A stretch of DNA of 64,000 bases from Bidens hawaiensis (lineage: Eukaryota; Streptophyta; Magnoliopsida; Asterales; Asteraceae). The position numbers were made by a program, and so were the translations under genes. Shown one piece after another: positions 23,301 to 51,005 of the stretch; positions within the stretch are counted from its first letter, which is position 1; each line of letters opens with the position of its first letter. The notes beneath the pieces were generated by a model, which saw only the letters and a program-made list of their open reading frames with translations, was not told the DNA's origin and did no database searches. The DNA lies in the NCBI GenBank assembly GCA_021521415.1, contig JAIQDT010001123.1, positions 1 through 64,000 of the forward strand. Reading direction: 5' to 3'.

Positions 23301-23421
23301 TTTACTCTCAAAAGCGTGATTGCGTGTTTATTAAACATCTTATCTAAATCGGCACGAATACTTGCCATCTTCGCAGTTGACACGGGTGAAAGAATTGTTA
23401 CTCTTCATTAAAAAATTATTT
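20341..23421. other. No gene recognised
   Basis: AT-rich sequence without a convincing gene. It contains a cluster of ACCGGTT/AACCGG motifs at 20930-21070 and another stretch with AACCAAACCAGT near 22200. A weak coding signal lies on the minus strand at 21158-21500. A short open frame at 23183-23383 (minus) with heptad-like spacing ends just left of the Copia insertion. None of these could be assigned. Confidence 0.5.
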
Positions 23422-23804
23422 TGTTAGATCATGTACGTCTATAGCTAGGATCTGTAGACTTTGAATGTCATATGTATATGTATGTGTTTGTGTTTTAGCG
23501 CATAAGTCCTTGGGATCGCATATGTTATGCGGCGCAAAGTGATCTTTCATGTGTTTCATATAAATAGGGGACTTATGCGTGATTAAGTAAACTTTTGGTC
23601 ATTCATGTCATATGTTAGTGAGAGAGACTAGAGAGAGAAAGTTCCTAAACTGTCATATCTTGTAATCATTTGATATTATCAATGAAGTATGTGCTTAAAG
23701 TTACTTGTGATGTTCATTCTCATTGTATTCCGCACCTTGAGACATAAGCTGTAACAATATCAGATCCTAATCAGTGTCTACAACAGTCCCCTCATCCCCT
23801 TTCA
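23422..23804 (+). repeat. 5' LTR of the complete Copia element
   Basis: Starts TGTTAGATCATGTACG and ends CCCCTTTCA. A TATA box CATATAAATAGGG lies at 23558-23569. Compared with the 3' LTR it lacks about 30 bp of the GCGCATAACATATGC palindromic stretch and carries a different GAGA-rich tract. Confidence 0.93.
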
Positions 23805-23818
23805 AGTGGTATTAGAGC
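23805..23818 (+). promoter_or_regulatory. Primer-binding site
   Basis: AGTGGTATTAGAGC directly follows the LTR. It differs by one base (T for C) from the initiator tRNA-Met complement TGGTATCAGAGC. Confidence 0.88.
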
Positions 23819-24244
23819 ATTTGGCTCGTTACTAGCTTGAATATCACAAGTTTTTCTCTTTATCTTCACTTTTAACCGTCACAATTCCTTCAAACTCTCA
23901 CAAGTTGTTCCTTATACCTTCATGACAAACCCTTCAAAGTTTCATTCAATTTCATCAACATTTGAACATTCAAATTATCAAATTACCAAAATGATTGTTC
24001 TTAGCGCATATGTTATTTTCAAGTATATGTCTCTCACGTATAACATATGCAGCGCATAACATATACTACGCCGCATATTTTATAAGTTGAAACATATACG
24101 TTGGAATAACATATACATTGTTCTTTATATCCGTTGACTATCATACTTATGCGTTGACCTCTTTAGACCAATAACATATCCGTTGACCATCACCAAATTC
24201 ACATCCATATCCGTTGTTCCAAATCTGTTTTGTTGATCACAATC
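23819..24244 (+). other. Copia leader with palindromic motif cluster
   Basis: Untranslated. Contains GCGCATATGTTATTTTC, GCAGCGCATAACATATAC and related half-palindromes at 24003-24075, then several TCCGTTGACCA-like repeats. Confidence 0.75.
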
Positions 24245-27200
24245 ATGGACAATCTAAATGCCTTCGTGCCTCAACCCTCTGCTTTGCTTCAGAACATTAA
24301 TCTTGAAAATGAGATGGGGACGTCAAACACACCCCCAGAGCTTCTTCGTATGGAAGACTATCCTTCATGGGCTGATAAGTTTGAAACCTATGTTCAGGCT
24401 TTAAACTATGGGACGTGGGCAGCTGTCGAAGAACAGTATATCATTCCTAAGAATGAGAATGGTGAAAATTATCGATTGTCACCAACTGCAGATTGTGACA
24501 AAGCTTTGTTCTTAGAAGAGAAGAAAATGTTAAATCTCTTTCAACAAGCCATCAAAGCTGAAATCTTTCAGCTGTTACAGCATAATGGTTCATGTTACTC
24601 GATTTGGCAAGCATTGTTGAACAAAGACAGAGGAAACCCTGACATGAGAAAGTGTAAAATGGCGCTACCCAAGAAAGAATTTGACATATTCACTCAAGTC
24701 AAAAGAGAATCGTTTGCACAATTGATAGAAAGATATTGTTATCTGGTGAATGAAATGAAGAGGTTAAAGATTGATAAGCCTGATTATGAGTACATTGATA
24801 AGCTTGCTGATGCACTACCTGAAGAGTGGGGTACATTTATAATGATTCAGCAATCAAACCCAGTGGCATATGCATGTCTAAATCTAGCAAGTTTTATCGA
24901 GAAGCTCGAAGTTCACGATCTGGAGCTTAGAAAGAAGCAAAAGATGAAAACAACTACAGTATCACAAGATGTAGGATTATACTCCAAAGGTTCACAATCA
25001 GGTGTATCCTCTAATCCCAAGATTCCCACAGCATTCTATGCTGAACAGACTGGACAAGCCTTTGTGACTAGTGTACCTGCTACTCTTGTTATTCCACAAT
25101 ATGGTAGTAGTTACTTGGGCACTATTCCAGTATCTCAAGCTTCTAACACACAAGACCCTAATGTTCTAAAGTGCAATATTGCTGTAAACTTGAAGAAAAC
25201 AAGAGGCCTAACTAATGAAACAGTCAAGGAACATATGCCATTTCTAGGATGAATCTTATGAATGTTTAGTTGCTGGACGTATTGGTAACTACAACATGAC
25301 CAAAGAAGATTATGATCAAATCAACCCAGATGGGATGGAAATGATTGATACTCGTTGGTGTATGGCTAGTGTGATCAGGAGAGCTCAACGTTTCAAGGAA
25401 ATTACTGGAAGAAATGTGTTGGATGGGTCTACTTCAAAGTTGGGTTTTGATAAATCCAAAGTCAGATGTTTTCTATGCCAAAAAAAGGGACTCTTCAAAA
25501 GGGAGTGTACAAGCAAGAATGTAGATGATAATGCTGCAAATCTATTTGGAAGGCATTATTACAAACATGCAATATATCATCGACCTTCTCAAAATGAGGC
25601 TGAATCATCTAAGGGGAAGAAATCAGAAGCTTCAACATCACAACAAAAGGCTGCTACTGCACAGATGGATGAGGGGTTCAACTGGAATTCAGTGTTTCAG
25701 GCAAATATAGCAGAAGTTGTTGAGGACAATGAAAAGGTTGAGATGGTTGACAAAAGGGATGAAGTCAAGTTGGTTGAGGTTGAGGTCAAGTTGGTTGAAA
25801 ATGAAAGTTTGGATAAACTGTTGAAGGTTGAAGACAAAGAGAGTGACAATGTTGATTAAAATGATTCTGATGACGAACTTCCAAGAACTTATGACAAGAT
25901 TCACACGGTTCCTTTTGATTATCTTATCTCATTATTTCCCCCTGATACAATTGAAAGTTTTGCAAGCTGGTTTAATGGCGAGGAAGTACCACATGGTAAG
26001 ATTGGTTTTGGAGAGGAAGATAATGTGGATGAATCAGAAGTCAAAGATTCAAATAAGGTTGAAGAGACGTTGGTTGATAGAATTCTTGAAGATACAACTG
26101 ATGAAGAATCTGAAAGTTCAAAAGAAGAACCAACTGATCATGCATTCATGGCAAACCAGGTAATTCTAAACTCAAATTTGTGTGAAAAATGTGAATTGCC
26201 TTACGATGAATGTGATTTTAAAGCTTTTGTTATTAAAGAGTTGAAAAAACATTATGACAAATCTTTACTAGCTCTTAATAAGGTTAATGAGGCATATATG
26301 AAACTTCAAACGTGTGAAAAGAATTTGTGGGCTAAGATTTTACAAGATCAAAAGACTATTTCAATGTTAAAACACACGGTTGAGCATAAACAAATTGCCA
26401 TTAGCAGTCATATAGATGAGAATGTAGCTCTCAAACTTGAGTTACGAACACTCAAAATTGAGACAAAAAGAGTCAATTTAAAACTAGTGAGTTATGCTGC
26501 ATCGTCTTATGTTCTCGATCACATTATTCCTCAAATTTCATCAAAATCTAACGATGATATGAATGAGAACATAAAATCTTGTGAGGATTATCATGTTGTG
26601 CCTCCACCTATATGGAATGCTTATATTCCCATGAAACCACATGGTTTCAAAAAGGCATTAAATGTGGAAGTCAAATCTCCACTTCATGATACCTCAAAGT
26701 CTAATGATGATGATTCTGTTACCTCTGAAGAGGTAGAAAATGAAAGTTCTGGCTGTGATATGACAACTGGAATAAAAGTTGTAGAGTCGGTTTTAACAGA
26801 GGAAAAGGTTAAAGATAATGGTTTGGGAAAAGAAAAGTCTGTTGATTCGAAGAGATTTGCTAAAACAAGTTTTTATTATAAGCAATCTGATCGAATTAAA
26901 CCAACACAAGTGAAAAATATTGTGCTTGTTCACGGTAAAACGTCTGAGTCTAAAAAAGAGGCTATCTTTAGAAATCAGTCAAATAAAGAGTTTTATTGTC
27001 TAAAGGTAGAGCGTGATAAGGCTGAAATGACCACTCAGATCAATAAGTTCATTGATCGGAGACGTTGTTTTAATTGTAATGAAGTTGGGCATGTATTCTA
27101 TGCGTGTCCTAATCGATTCAAACATGATCACGCTCCGTCTCAAAAGTTTAAGAACAGGAGACCAGGTCTTGGATATGTGAATAAACCAAGTGTTATTTCT

Positions 27201-27314
27201 AAACCCGTGAGAATTTTAAAATGTGTTGAAACTGTAAAAAGCGAGTTCGTAAAAGCTGATACTTCCAAGACTTCACAAACTTCTTTTTATAGCAAGAAAC
27301 AATCTGTAGGTTAG
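24245..27314 (+). pseudogene. Copia gag, long form with two zinc knuckles
   Basis: The likely start is ATG at 24245 (MDNLNAFVPQ); an in-frame ATG lies 15 bases upstream. The N-terminal UBN2-like gag domain includes MEDYPSWADKFETYVQAL, LLNKDRGNPDMRK and YIDKLADALPEEWGTF. One frameshift near 25245 moves the reading to the next frame (DESYECLVAGRIGNYN). The first zinc knuckle CFLCQKKGLFKREC has leucine where histidine is expected. An in-frame TAA at 25857 interrupts an acidic region. A coiled-coil stretch starts with CEKCELPYDEC. The second zinc knuckle CFNCNEVGHVFYAC is canonical. The gag ends at the stop at 27312-27314. Its role would be particle assembly and RNA packaging. Homologous fragments lie at 15136-17400. 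Confidence 0.92.
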
Positions 27315-27507
27315 AATTGGGTGGCAAAAACTATGCCAAATAATTGTTGAAGAAAAGAAAGTCGAATCTGAGTCACTTATGACAAGTGATGATTTATTAT
27401 CAAGTGAATCAGATTTTGAAGATGTTAGGTTGTTATACAAGAATTTCAAACAACCCAACACCAAGAAGGCTTGGGTTTCCTTGTTTCACTAAAACTATTT
27501 TCTGTGT
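27315..27507 (+). pseudogene. Gag-protease linker, broken
   Basis: Readable pieces NWVAKTMPNNC and SDDLLSSESDFEDVRLLYKN-like in different frames link gag to the protease. Stops near 27348 and 27490 interrupt it. Confidence 0.6.
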
Positions 27508-28825
27508 GTGCAGGGGCTTCCAAGATACCACGATTCACGTGGGATTATGGATAGTGGAGCCTCAAGGCACATGACGAGTACTCTCCACTTGCTTAAAGAT
27601 GTCAAATCTATTCGAGGAGGGTATGTAGGTTTTGCGGTAAATCAAGGTGGTCAGATTGTTGGAGAAGTGCACATTGACAAACATGAAAGTCATATTTGAT
27701 AAAGTCAACTACATTTCGGAGTTGGAGAATAATCTTCTCAGCATATCACAAATCTATGATAAGAATTTCTCAACTCACTTCACTGATAAGGAGTGCCTTA
27801 TTTTGAAACCTGGTTTCAAAATACCTGATGACTGGATATTAATGCGTGCTCCTCGAGAGAATGATCTTTATGTTCTCAACATGAGTATTGCATCAACGTC
27901 TTCGTCTTCTGCTCAATGTTTCATTTCAAGAGCGTCAGAACGAGAGTGTGTGTTATGGCATCGTAGGATGGGTCACATTAGTGTGAGGAAACTGAACTAC
28001 TTGGTTCATAATAACTTGGTCGAGGGAGTGAACTTGAGGAGTTTTCAACTAAATGAAGAATGTTTAAATTGTAAGAAGGGAAAACAAACAAAGAAACCTC
28101 ATCCAAGGAAACTTGTTAATTCCATCAACTTACCCTTCGAACGTCTACACATGGATCTTTTTGGTCCGGTGAATGTCAGAGGTATCACAGGAGAACTTTA
28201 CTGTCTTGTGGTTACTGATGACTATCCCATATTTTCGTGGCTAATGTTTTTAGAATCCAAGCATGAAACTTATGATTCCCTGATGATCTTATTCAAGAAA
28301 TTTGAAACGTTGTATAACTTACCTATTAGAAGAATAAGAAGTGATAATGGGATGGAGTTCAAGAATAACAAGATGCTGGAGTATTGTAACGACCGGGGGA
28401 TTCTTCATGAGTTTAGCGCACCTTATACTTCACAAGAGAACGGGGTCGCGGAACGAAAGAATCGCACATTGATAGAAACGGCTCGTACCATACTTTCTGA
28501 TTCAAACTTACGTGTGAATATTTGGTCTGAAGCATTGGCGTCAACTTGTTATACTCTCAACCGGGTATTTACTGTGATGAAGTTCGGCAATATGTGTTTC
28601 GAGTTACTTAATCGACGAAAACCAAATCTTAAGTGGCTTGAACCGTTTGGATCAACATGTACTATTCTTGAACCAAGTGGCAAGTTTGGTCCAAAATCAG
28701 TTGAAGGATTCTTTGTAGGGTATGCTAGTCCACTACGATGTGTATACATTCCTAGCCTCCACAAGATTGTTCAAGTCCAGGACGTTGACTGTCAACGATA
28801 TAGTCCTATAGTTCAAAGACCATGA
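27508..28825 (+). pseudogene. Copia protease and integrase
   Basis: The protease reads RGIMDSGASRHMTSTLHLLK, with DSGAS as the catalytic aspartate triplet. It is cut by a frameshift near 27690. In the next frame the integrase follows. The zinc-binding part has HRRMGH and CLNCKKGK. The DDE core has HMDLFGPV with its aspartate, RSDNGMEF with the second, and ENGVAERKNRTLIE with the glutamate. The GFFVGYASP motif follows. The integrase is uninterrupted from 27705 to the TGA at 28823-28825 and keeps all catalytic residues. It inserts the cDNA into the genome. A substitution may have created the TGA, because the same frame continues after it. Confidence 0.92.
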
Positions 28826-29340
28826 TATTCGCGGTTGTTTGATTACGAAAGCCTTTGGGAAAGTTTCAACCTCCCGGAGGAAGTGCTTTTTGATGAGACT
28901 GTGACAATGTTATATCAACAACATTTATCAGAAGATCCCGTATCAACACCAAAAGTTCTTGTAATGGTTGTTCCTCAAGATGTCCCAAATCCTATTCTAC
29001 CTGATAATGTACCAGAGACTTTACTAGTGTTTGATGACAATAGTGAAACAGACGAAGAGATAATTGAGGCTATTTCTCCATCCATTGTTGCTGATGAAGA
29101 AAATGTCACCAATCTCCAAAATAAAGTGACAGTTTCTACTGAAATTATGCCAAGAACTGTCTCTAATCATCCAGAAGAGAACATCATTAGAGATTTAAAC
29201 GTTGGGTTTAGACAAGACGTCAAATTGATCAAACCCTACAGTGTTCTTATTCAAGAGTATCTCAATTACAGAATCAGTTCTCATTCAAATATTTTATTTC
29301 GCAGGTCGAACCAAAGACATACAAAGAAGCCCTGACTGAG
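28826..29340 (+). pseudogene. Integrase-RT linker region
   Basis: Continues in frame from the integrase after one stop: FDYESLWESFNLPEE, then an acidic, proline-rich stretch with PNPILPDNVPET and SETDEEIIEA. A frameshift near 29290 leads to VEPKTYKEALTEESWVNAM, the usual start of Copia RT. Confidence 0.8.
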
Positions 29341-30788
29341 GAGAGCTGGGTCAATGCAATGCAAGAGGAGTTATTGCAATTTGAAAAGCTCGGGGTTTGG
29401 AAATTGGTTGACTTGCCTGAGAACAAGAAGCAAATAAACACTAAATGGGTGTTTAAATGTAAACGTGATGAGAATGGTGTTATAGTCAGAAAAAAAGCAA
29501 GACTAGTTTTTTGGGTTTTAACCAGAGAGAGGGTATTGACTACAATGAGGTTTATGCACCTGTAGCAAGGCTAGAAGCTATTCGGATCTTTCTGGCATTT
29601 GCTTCATGGAAAGGGTTCAAAGTTTATCGGTTAGATGTCAAGTCTGCATTTCACGATGGGAAAATCAATGAAGAAGTCTACGTGGGACAACCACCGGAGT
29701 TTGTCGATTTAATCCACAAGGACAAAGTGTATCTCCTTGATAAAGCTCTTTATGGTCTAATTCAGGCCCCCGAGAGCCTGGTATGAGATGTTTTCCCAAC
29801 ATCTTTGTACAATGGGTTTATTAGAGGAACCGTCGATTGCACAATTTTTACCAAATTGGTTGATGGACATCTACTGATCGTGCAAGTCTATGTCGATGAT
29901 ATCATATTTAGGTCGACAAACGATGATCTGTGCAAGCAGTTCGAGGATGTGATGAAACTGAAGTTTGAAATGAGTGTAATGGGGGAGATAAAATTTTTCC
30001 TTGGACTTCAAGTGGAATAGTTATCTGATGGGATCTTTATCCACCAGACAAAGTATGTCAACAGCGTCCTGGCAAAGTTCAACATGGCTGATGCATCGGC
30101 AATCAGTACTCCTCTACCATTGAATCATGGTATCGGTCCTGATCCCAACAGGGAGAAGGCTGATCAAACTTTATACCGATCTATGATAGGCTCATTAATG
30201 TATCTCATTGCATCTCGGCCAGACATCATGTATGCCACATGTTTATGAGCCCGATATCAATCGAATCTGAAGGTTTCACATCTCATGATCGTCAAAAGAA
30301 TTCTACGTTATCTAAAAGGATGTCCGGGGGTCGGTCTCTGGTATCCAAAAGACGATGAGTTTGTGCTGAGGGCATTCTCAGATTCGGACTCTGGAAGCTG
30401 TAAGCTGAATGCCAAATCTACAATGGTAGGGTGTCAGTTCTTCGGCAAGCGTCTTGTCACCTGGCAATGCAAGAAACAGACCACGGTTTCGCTATCTACC
30501 TGTGAAGCTGAGTATGTAGCTGCCTCCAGTTGCTGTTCTTAGGTTTTATGGATTCAACAACAGATGCGGGACTACGGTTTGAATTTTCTTACTACCCCTA
30601 TCTTCGTAGATAATACTGCAGCCATTTCGATAACAAAGAATCCGGTAAATCACTCTAAAACTAAACATATTGAAATACGGTATCACTTCATTCGTGATTG
30701 CTACGAAAAGAAGTTGATCACCTTAGACAAAATTCACACCGATGAACAAAAGGCAGATATTTTCACCAAAGCTTTTGATATGTCATGA
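29300..30788 (+). pseudogene. Copia reverse transcriptase and RNase H
   Basis: The RT begins VEPKTYKEALTEESW and runs through INTKWVFKCKRDENG, GIDYNEVYAPVARLEAIR, YRLDVKSAFHDGKINEEVYV, DKALYGLIQAP and VQVYVDDIIF, with the catalytic YVDD. After a TAG near 30020 it continues DGIFIHQTKYVN, YRSMIGSLMYLIASRPDIMY, ILRYLKGCPGVGLWYPKDD. RNase H motifs are FSDSDSG, STCEAEYVAASSCC and FVDNTAAISITKN, and the last block is ADIFTKAFDM. Frameshifts near 29505 and 29785 and stops at about 30018, 30246 and 30540 disable it. The active-site residues are preserved, which suggests fairly recent decay. Confidence 0.93.
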
Positions 30789-33189
30789 TTTCAATACTTA
30801 TTAAAACTTAACGGTTTAAAAGTTTTGGACGGTGTTGACAAAAGGGTTACCGAGATAATGGATGGGTTGGATCCTAGTGAGCCTAAAACATCAGATTCAC
30901 TTTTTGTTGTTATGCAAATATTTTCATATGGTTTTTGATATTAAGGGGAGAAATTTTCTGAAAAACCAAAAATGTTGAAATATTTGAAAAAGCCAAAAAC
31001 ATTTTAAAATTCAAAAATGTCAAAAGTAGTAAAAATGCTACTCAAAAAATGAGTTTTTGAAGCAAAAAGGGAAGATGATAGTACGTTGATCATCTGGTCC
31101 CAAAACCAGTAAAAAGTAAGCATAAAAGGCTGTGTGCTTAACTGTATTAGTGCATTGGTAGGCCTGTAAAACAAACAAGTAGGGATAAGTAAGTGATATA
31201 AACTTAAAAATGCCAAATGGATGGGTTGTTAGTTTCTAACAAAAGTCTTGATGATGATGGCAGAAATTTAATAGCTGGTCATACTCAAGCCTTTTAATCA
31301 GAATGATTGGTTATAAATTTGTTAAAACATAGTTATCAATAAGTTGTTAACGCTTCAACGATGTATGGTTTTATGGCCTTAAATCCTGTATTGATGTATG
31401 CTTTAAGGTTCCTGGATCCATCGGGTATTTATGCGGTTTATCATATGGGTATTCATTTCGATGAATATTTAAAAATGCTGTAAAAGCAAACCCGCAGTCT
31501 AAGATGCTTTATAAGTCATTAAACATGATCGCATAAGTACTTATGTACTAAAAAATTCATTACTGACTTGATAAAAATCCGTTGTTAGACGTACATTGTC
31601 CCTTTGCTCGCGTCTTATTACCATTAAGAAACAGACCACAAGGGACACAGTGTATGCAAGCCGACCGATGAAATCGTGCAAACTCATCCATGGGAAAGGA
31701 CCTTAGGGTATTGCTTGATAACGGGGGTATGTCTTGTAGTGGGGATTATTTTTTGATATGCTTAAAAATGAAAGTCTTTTAATATTTTGATTCTAAGGTT
31801 TAAGTCAAGTTGGGGTGATTATGTAAAAATCAAATTATGCCTGAATCAAGATTAGAACTAATAAATCCTGTTATCTTGTGCCTAATTGAATCAATTAGAT
31901 GTATCACAGAAATTTCTTAATCATTTGTTTAGAAGGTTTAGGTGGACAACAATACCAACGACTGACTTAACACCAGTCAGAATAAAGGCTGAAAATAAAA
32001 CTGTGATGGAAGGACAATTTGGTCAATATGAATTCCTGCTCAAACTCACAAAAATATGTTATTTCTGTTTTGTTAAATTTTTAGTTTCACTTGTTATTGT
32101 TTCTATTTGGAAAACCAAAAAGATTTTATTTCTGATTTAGTTTTCGACTCTTGATGTGTGGGTGAACTATTTCTCTGAGGTTTTTCTAGAACAATGAAAC
32201 TTGTTGTGTTTCTCAAAATTCAATTCAATTCAAAACGTTTATCTAATATACTCAAGGTCATTAAATTGGACTTGATAAACAGTGGATTTTCAAAACGAGC
32301 TTATTTAAGTTATTACTTTAATGTGCAAGGACATTAATTTGTACTTGGGACATTACATTTGTGTGAATAGCAAGAAAGTGGCAATGAGATATGCAACGAA
32401 TAAGTCATAAACAATTATGCGCCGCATAAGTTTTAGACTTATACGCTGCATATGTTGAAAATTGAACATATCCGGAGTTCACACATATACATCGCATATG
32501 TTGGGTTTTAGAGCAGATCTTATCCGTCGTATATAAGGACAAGTGTGTCATAGACAATATGACCGTAGCAGACTGAAAGTCACAGGTGGAATAGTGTTTT
32601 ACTGTTGGGAGGAATTATTGCAATTCATGGTTATATATCCTTATATGGTAATCCAAATCTTACCGACAATATCAATTCATCATTTGTTAAATCTATCTCA
32701 TGCATACTAGTACCTGAAGTACTACATCAGGTAAAATAACTTGAAGTATAATTGATTCTGTTGAAATGAGTATTGTAAGAGTCTTATCAGAAGTCCGGAG
32801 TCTAAATGTATAACAAACATTTACACGGGATTGTTTTGCAGATTTAAAAGATGATGACGGTTGAAAAAGATGATCCTGATGAAGATGCAAATATGTTGAA
32901 AGAGATGAGAATTCAAGAATTTACAAAAATTGAATAAGTCGTTACTTTCATATATCATGTTCGGATAAGTCGTTACTTTCAAATATTATTTTTTGCTAAG
33001 ATTCTTCGAAAGCATATAATGGAGGAAAACATCACGGATCAGATATATATGATAATCTGATCATATTTTTACCGAAGCTTCAGGTGGCTTGGGTGCTGTC
33101 AAGACTACGCCAGCTAATAACAAATTGCTAAGAGAAATGTTTGATGTATAGTGTTAAAAGATAGATCTAGCCATATCCGAGAGGAAGTA
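30789..33189 (+). other. Long 3' non-coding region of the Copia element
   Basis: 2.4 kb between RNase H and the 3' LTR. An internal polypurine tract AAGGGGAGAA lies at 30943-30952, and the LTR-proximal one is GAGAGGAAG (33179-33187). Palindromic GCGCCGCATAAG and CGCATATGTTG motifs cluster at 32395-32500. No env-like protein with a signal peptide or membrane segment was found. Confidence 0.75.
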
Positions 33190-33596
33190 TGTTAGATCAT
33201 GTACGTCTACAGATCCTATAGCTAGGATATTTAGACTTTGAATGTCATTTGTATATGTATGTGTTTGTGTTTTAGCGCATAAGTCCTTGGGAGTGCATAT
33301 GTTATGCAGCGCATAACATATGCACCGTATAAGATATACGCCCCAAGTGATGTTTCATGTGTTTCCTATAAATAGGGACTTATGCGTGATTAAATAGACT
33401 TTTGGTCATTCATGTCATATGTTAGTGAGAAAGTTCCTAAACTGTCATTTCTTGTAATCATTTGATAGTATCAGTGACGTATGTGCTTAAAGTTACTTGT
33501 GATGCTCATTCTCATTGTATTTCGCACCTTGAGACATAAGCTGTAACAATATCAGAACCTAATCAATGTCTACAACAATCCCCTCATCCCTTTTCA
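33190..33596 (+). repeat. 3' LTR of the complete Copia element
   Basis: Starts TGTTAGATCATGTACG and ends CCCTTTTCA. TATA box CTATAAATAGG at 33366-33376. Contains GCAGCGCATAACATATGC, missing from the 5' copy. Confidence 0.93.
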
Positions 33597-34023
33597 TATT
33601 TGATCTTCATCTGATACAACGTTATCAATGCAAGAAAGAATTAAGTGATTATAATGGTGCGTCAATGTAATATCAACGATGCATCAAAACACTTACAATA
33701 GTGCGTCGAAACCCACATTTCACATACTAAAGTGCTACACACTGGAACATTAGATTTTAAAAAAGAAACACATGTTTTGATAGATAGTTTAATAAATTCT
33801 TTGGCATACAAAGAGAATGTTCGTTTTAGTTTGTGAATCCAACTATAGAAATATTTATGGATCACTCAGTCGGGTAAAACGTATCGTTTAAGTTTTTCGG
33901 ATATTCGAAATGTTCATTAATTAAAATAGCTTGTTTATAACAGTCACATCCAAGATGATAATTTAAATTTCTGAAGTCATAAATGTAAAATTTTGATATG
34001 CGTTCAAGGATCTGTAAAGAGAC
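33597..34023 (-). other. Downstream flank of PFP-beta, 3' UTR expected here
   Basis: About 430 bp between the Copia duplication and the PFP-beta stop codon. The Copia element and the gene converge. No clear AATAAA polyadenylation signal was seen close to the stop. Confidence 0.5.
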
Positions 34024-49941
<15,918 letters not shown>

Positions 49942-50225
49942 GACCGATAGATTGATGAAAGTAATTGTGATAGGAATGAATAGGAGTGGATTTTAATTTT
50001 GTGATATGTGTACATTGAAGGGTAATTGTGATATTTGTCCGATTGGTGAGGGTTTGCATGAGACTCGTTCTAAAATTAATGACGTTTTCTAGTACCAGCC
50101 TTTGTTGCATGAAATGAAAACTAAATTATAAAAAGTGGTACTCCAACTATAATGCTATTTTCAATGTTAGTACTAGAAGTCATGTAATTTCCAAACAATA
50201 TAAACAAACGTCACACTTTGAAAAT
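49942..50225 (-). promoter_or_regulatory. PFP-beta 5' region squeezed against a Copia LTR
   Basis: Only 284 bp lie between the start codon and the Copia fragment. No convincing TATA box was identified. Confidence 0.4.
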
Positions 50226-50404
50226 TGTTGTGTGTATTACGTATAAATAGATATTATATTGTAACCAGGTATTGAATTAATCAAAGTATGTTTCATATAT
50301 GAGATGGCCCGTTCTATATATAGAGTTATAGAGTTGGAGAGGAGCCTTTAACTGAATACTAATAGCACAAAGTGGGTCTATACTGATGACGGTTAACAAT
50401 TAAC
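50226..50404 (-). repeat. 3' LTR of the truncated Copia
   Basis: In element sense it starts TGTTAATTGTTAACCG and ends CACACAACA. Short LTRs like this are typical of small Copia lineages. The flank AAAAT lies at 50221-50225. Confidence 0.75.
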
Positions 50405-51005
50405 ACTCCTCCTTAAGTTGGAGTATAGATGTTAATAATTCCTAACTTGTTACATATAAAATCGATTTTAGCTTTTCGAAGAGGTTTAGTGAGATTAACT
50501 TCAAGCTGAAAATCTGTCTTGGCGTGAATCGGTTGAATGGATGGAGGATCTGTTTGAGTGCCTACAATCCGATCTCTAATCAAATGAAAATCAACCTTAA
50601 TATGCTTCGTCTTCTCATGAAATACTTGATTTTTGGCTATGTATTGCTGACTGACTATCAAAATATAATCGCATCAAGTCATCTGAAGTAACCCCGAGTT
50701 CTTTAAGAAGTCGACGAACCCACATCATCTCTGATGTTACATCTGCCGTGGCTCTATACTCCGACTCAGCACTTGATTTGGGTACAGTGCGTTATTTTTT
50801 GTTTTTCCAAGATACAATATTTCCCCCAACAAATACACACTAATTGGTGGTAGACCTTCGTGAAATTGGACAACCTACCCAATCTACATATGAAAATCCA
50901 GATACCGTCTCCATCCTCTGTAAAAGCACCCACACGACAACGATCTTGATCAGAATATAAGATCCATAGTCCTGGTGTTATCTTGAGATATCTGTGGCAT
51001 TTGTC
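50226..51005 (-). mobile_element. 5'-truncated Copia: RNase H end and 3' LTR
   Basis: Minus strand. The RNase H starts RYLKITPGLWILYSDQD and continues SGFSYVDWVGCPISRRSTTN, SSAESEYRATADVTSEMMWV, LYFDSQSAIYIAKNQVFHE and KTKHIKVDFHLIRDR, with two frame changes. The polypurine tract CTTAAGGAGGAG precedes a 179-bp LTR (50226-50404) that begins TGTTAATTGTTAACCG and ends ACACACAACA. Everything upstream of RNase H is missing; the break is near 51005. It lies 284 bp upstream of the PFP-beta start codon, in the same orientation. Confidence 0.88.

Larger units (their letters stand above)
23422..33596 (+). mobile_element. Complete Copia (Sirevirus-like) LTR retrotransposon, 10,175 bp
   Basis: Both LTRs are present (23422-23804 and 33190-33596). 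A primer-binding site follows the first. The interior runs gag, protease, integrase, reverse transcriptase, RNase H, which is Ty1/copia order. A perfect 5-bp duplication TATTT lies at 23417-23421 and 33597-33601. The long gag with two zinc knuckles, the LVNSINLPFERLHMDLFGPV and WQCKKQTTVSLST motifs, the 10-kb size and the long non-coding 3' region all point to the Sirevirus (SIRE/Maximus) lineage, although its LTRs are short for that group. About four frameshifts and six stop codons make it non-autonomous today. Confidence 0.95.

Noticed and set aside
30789..33189. Possible envelope-like gene in the Copia 3' region
   Set aside because: Only short open frames; no signal peptide plus membrane anchor pattern, although some Sirevirus relatives carry one there.
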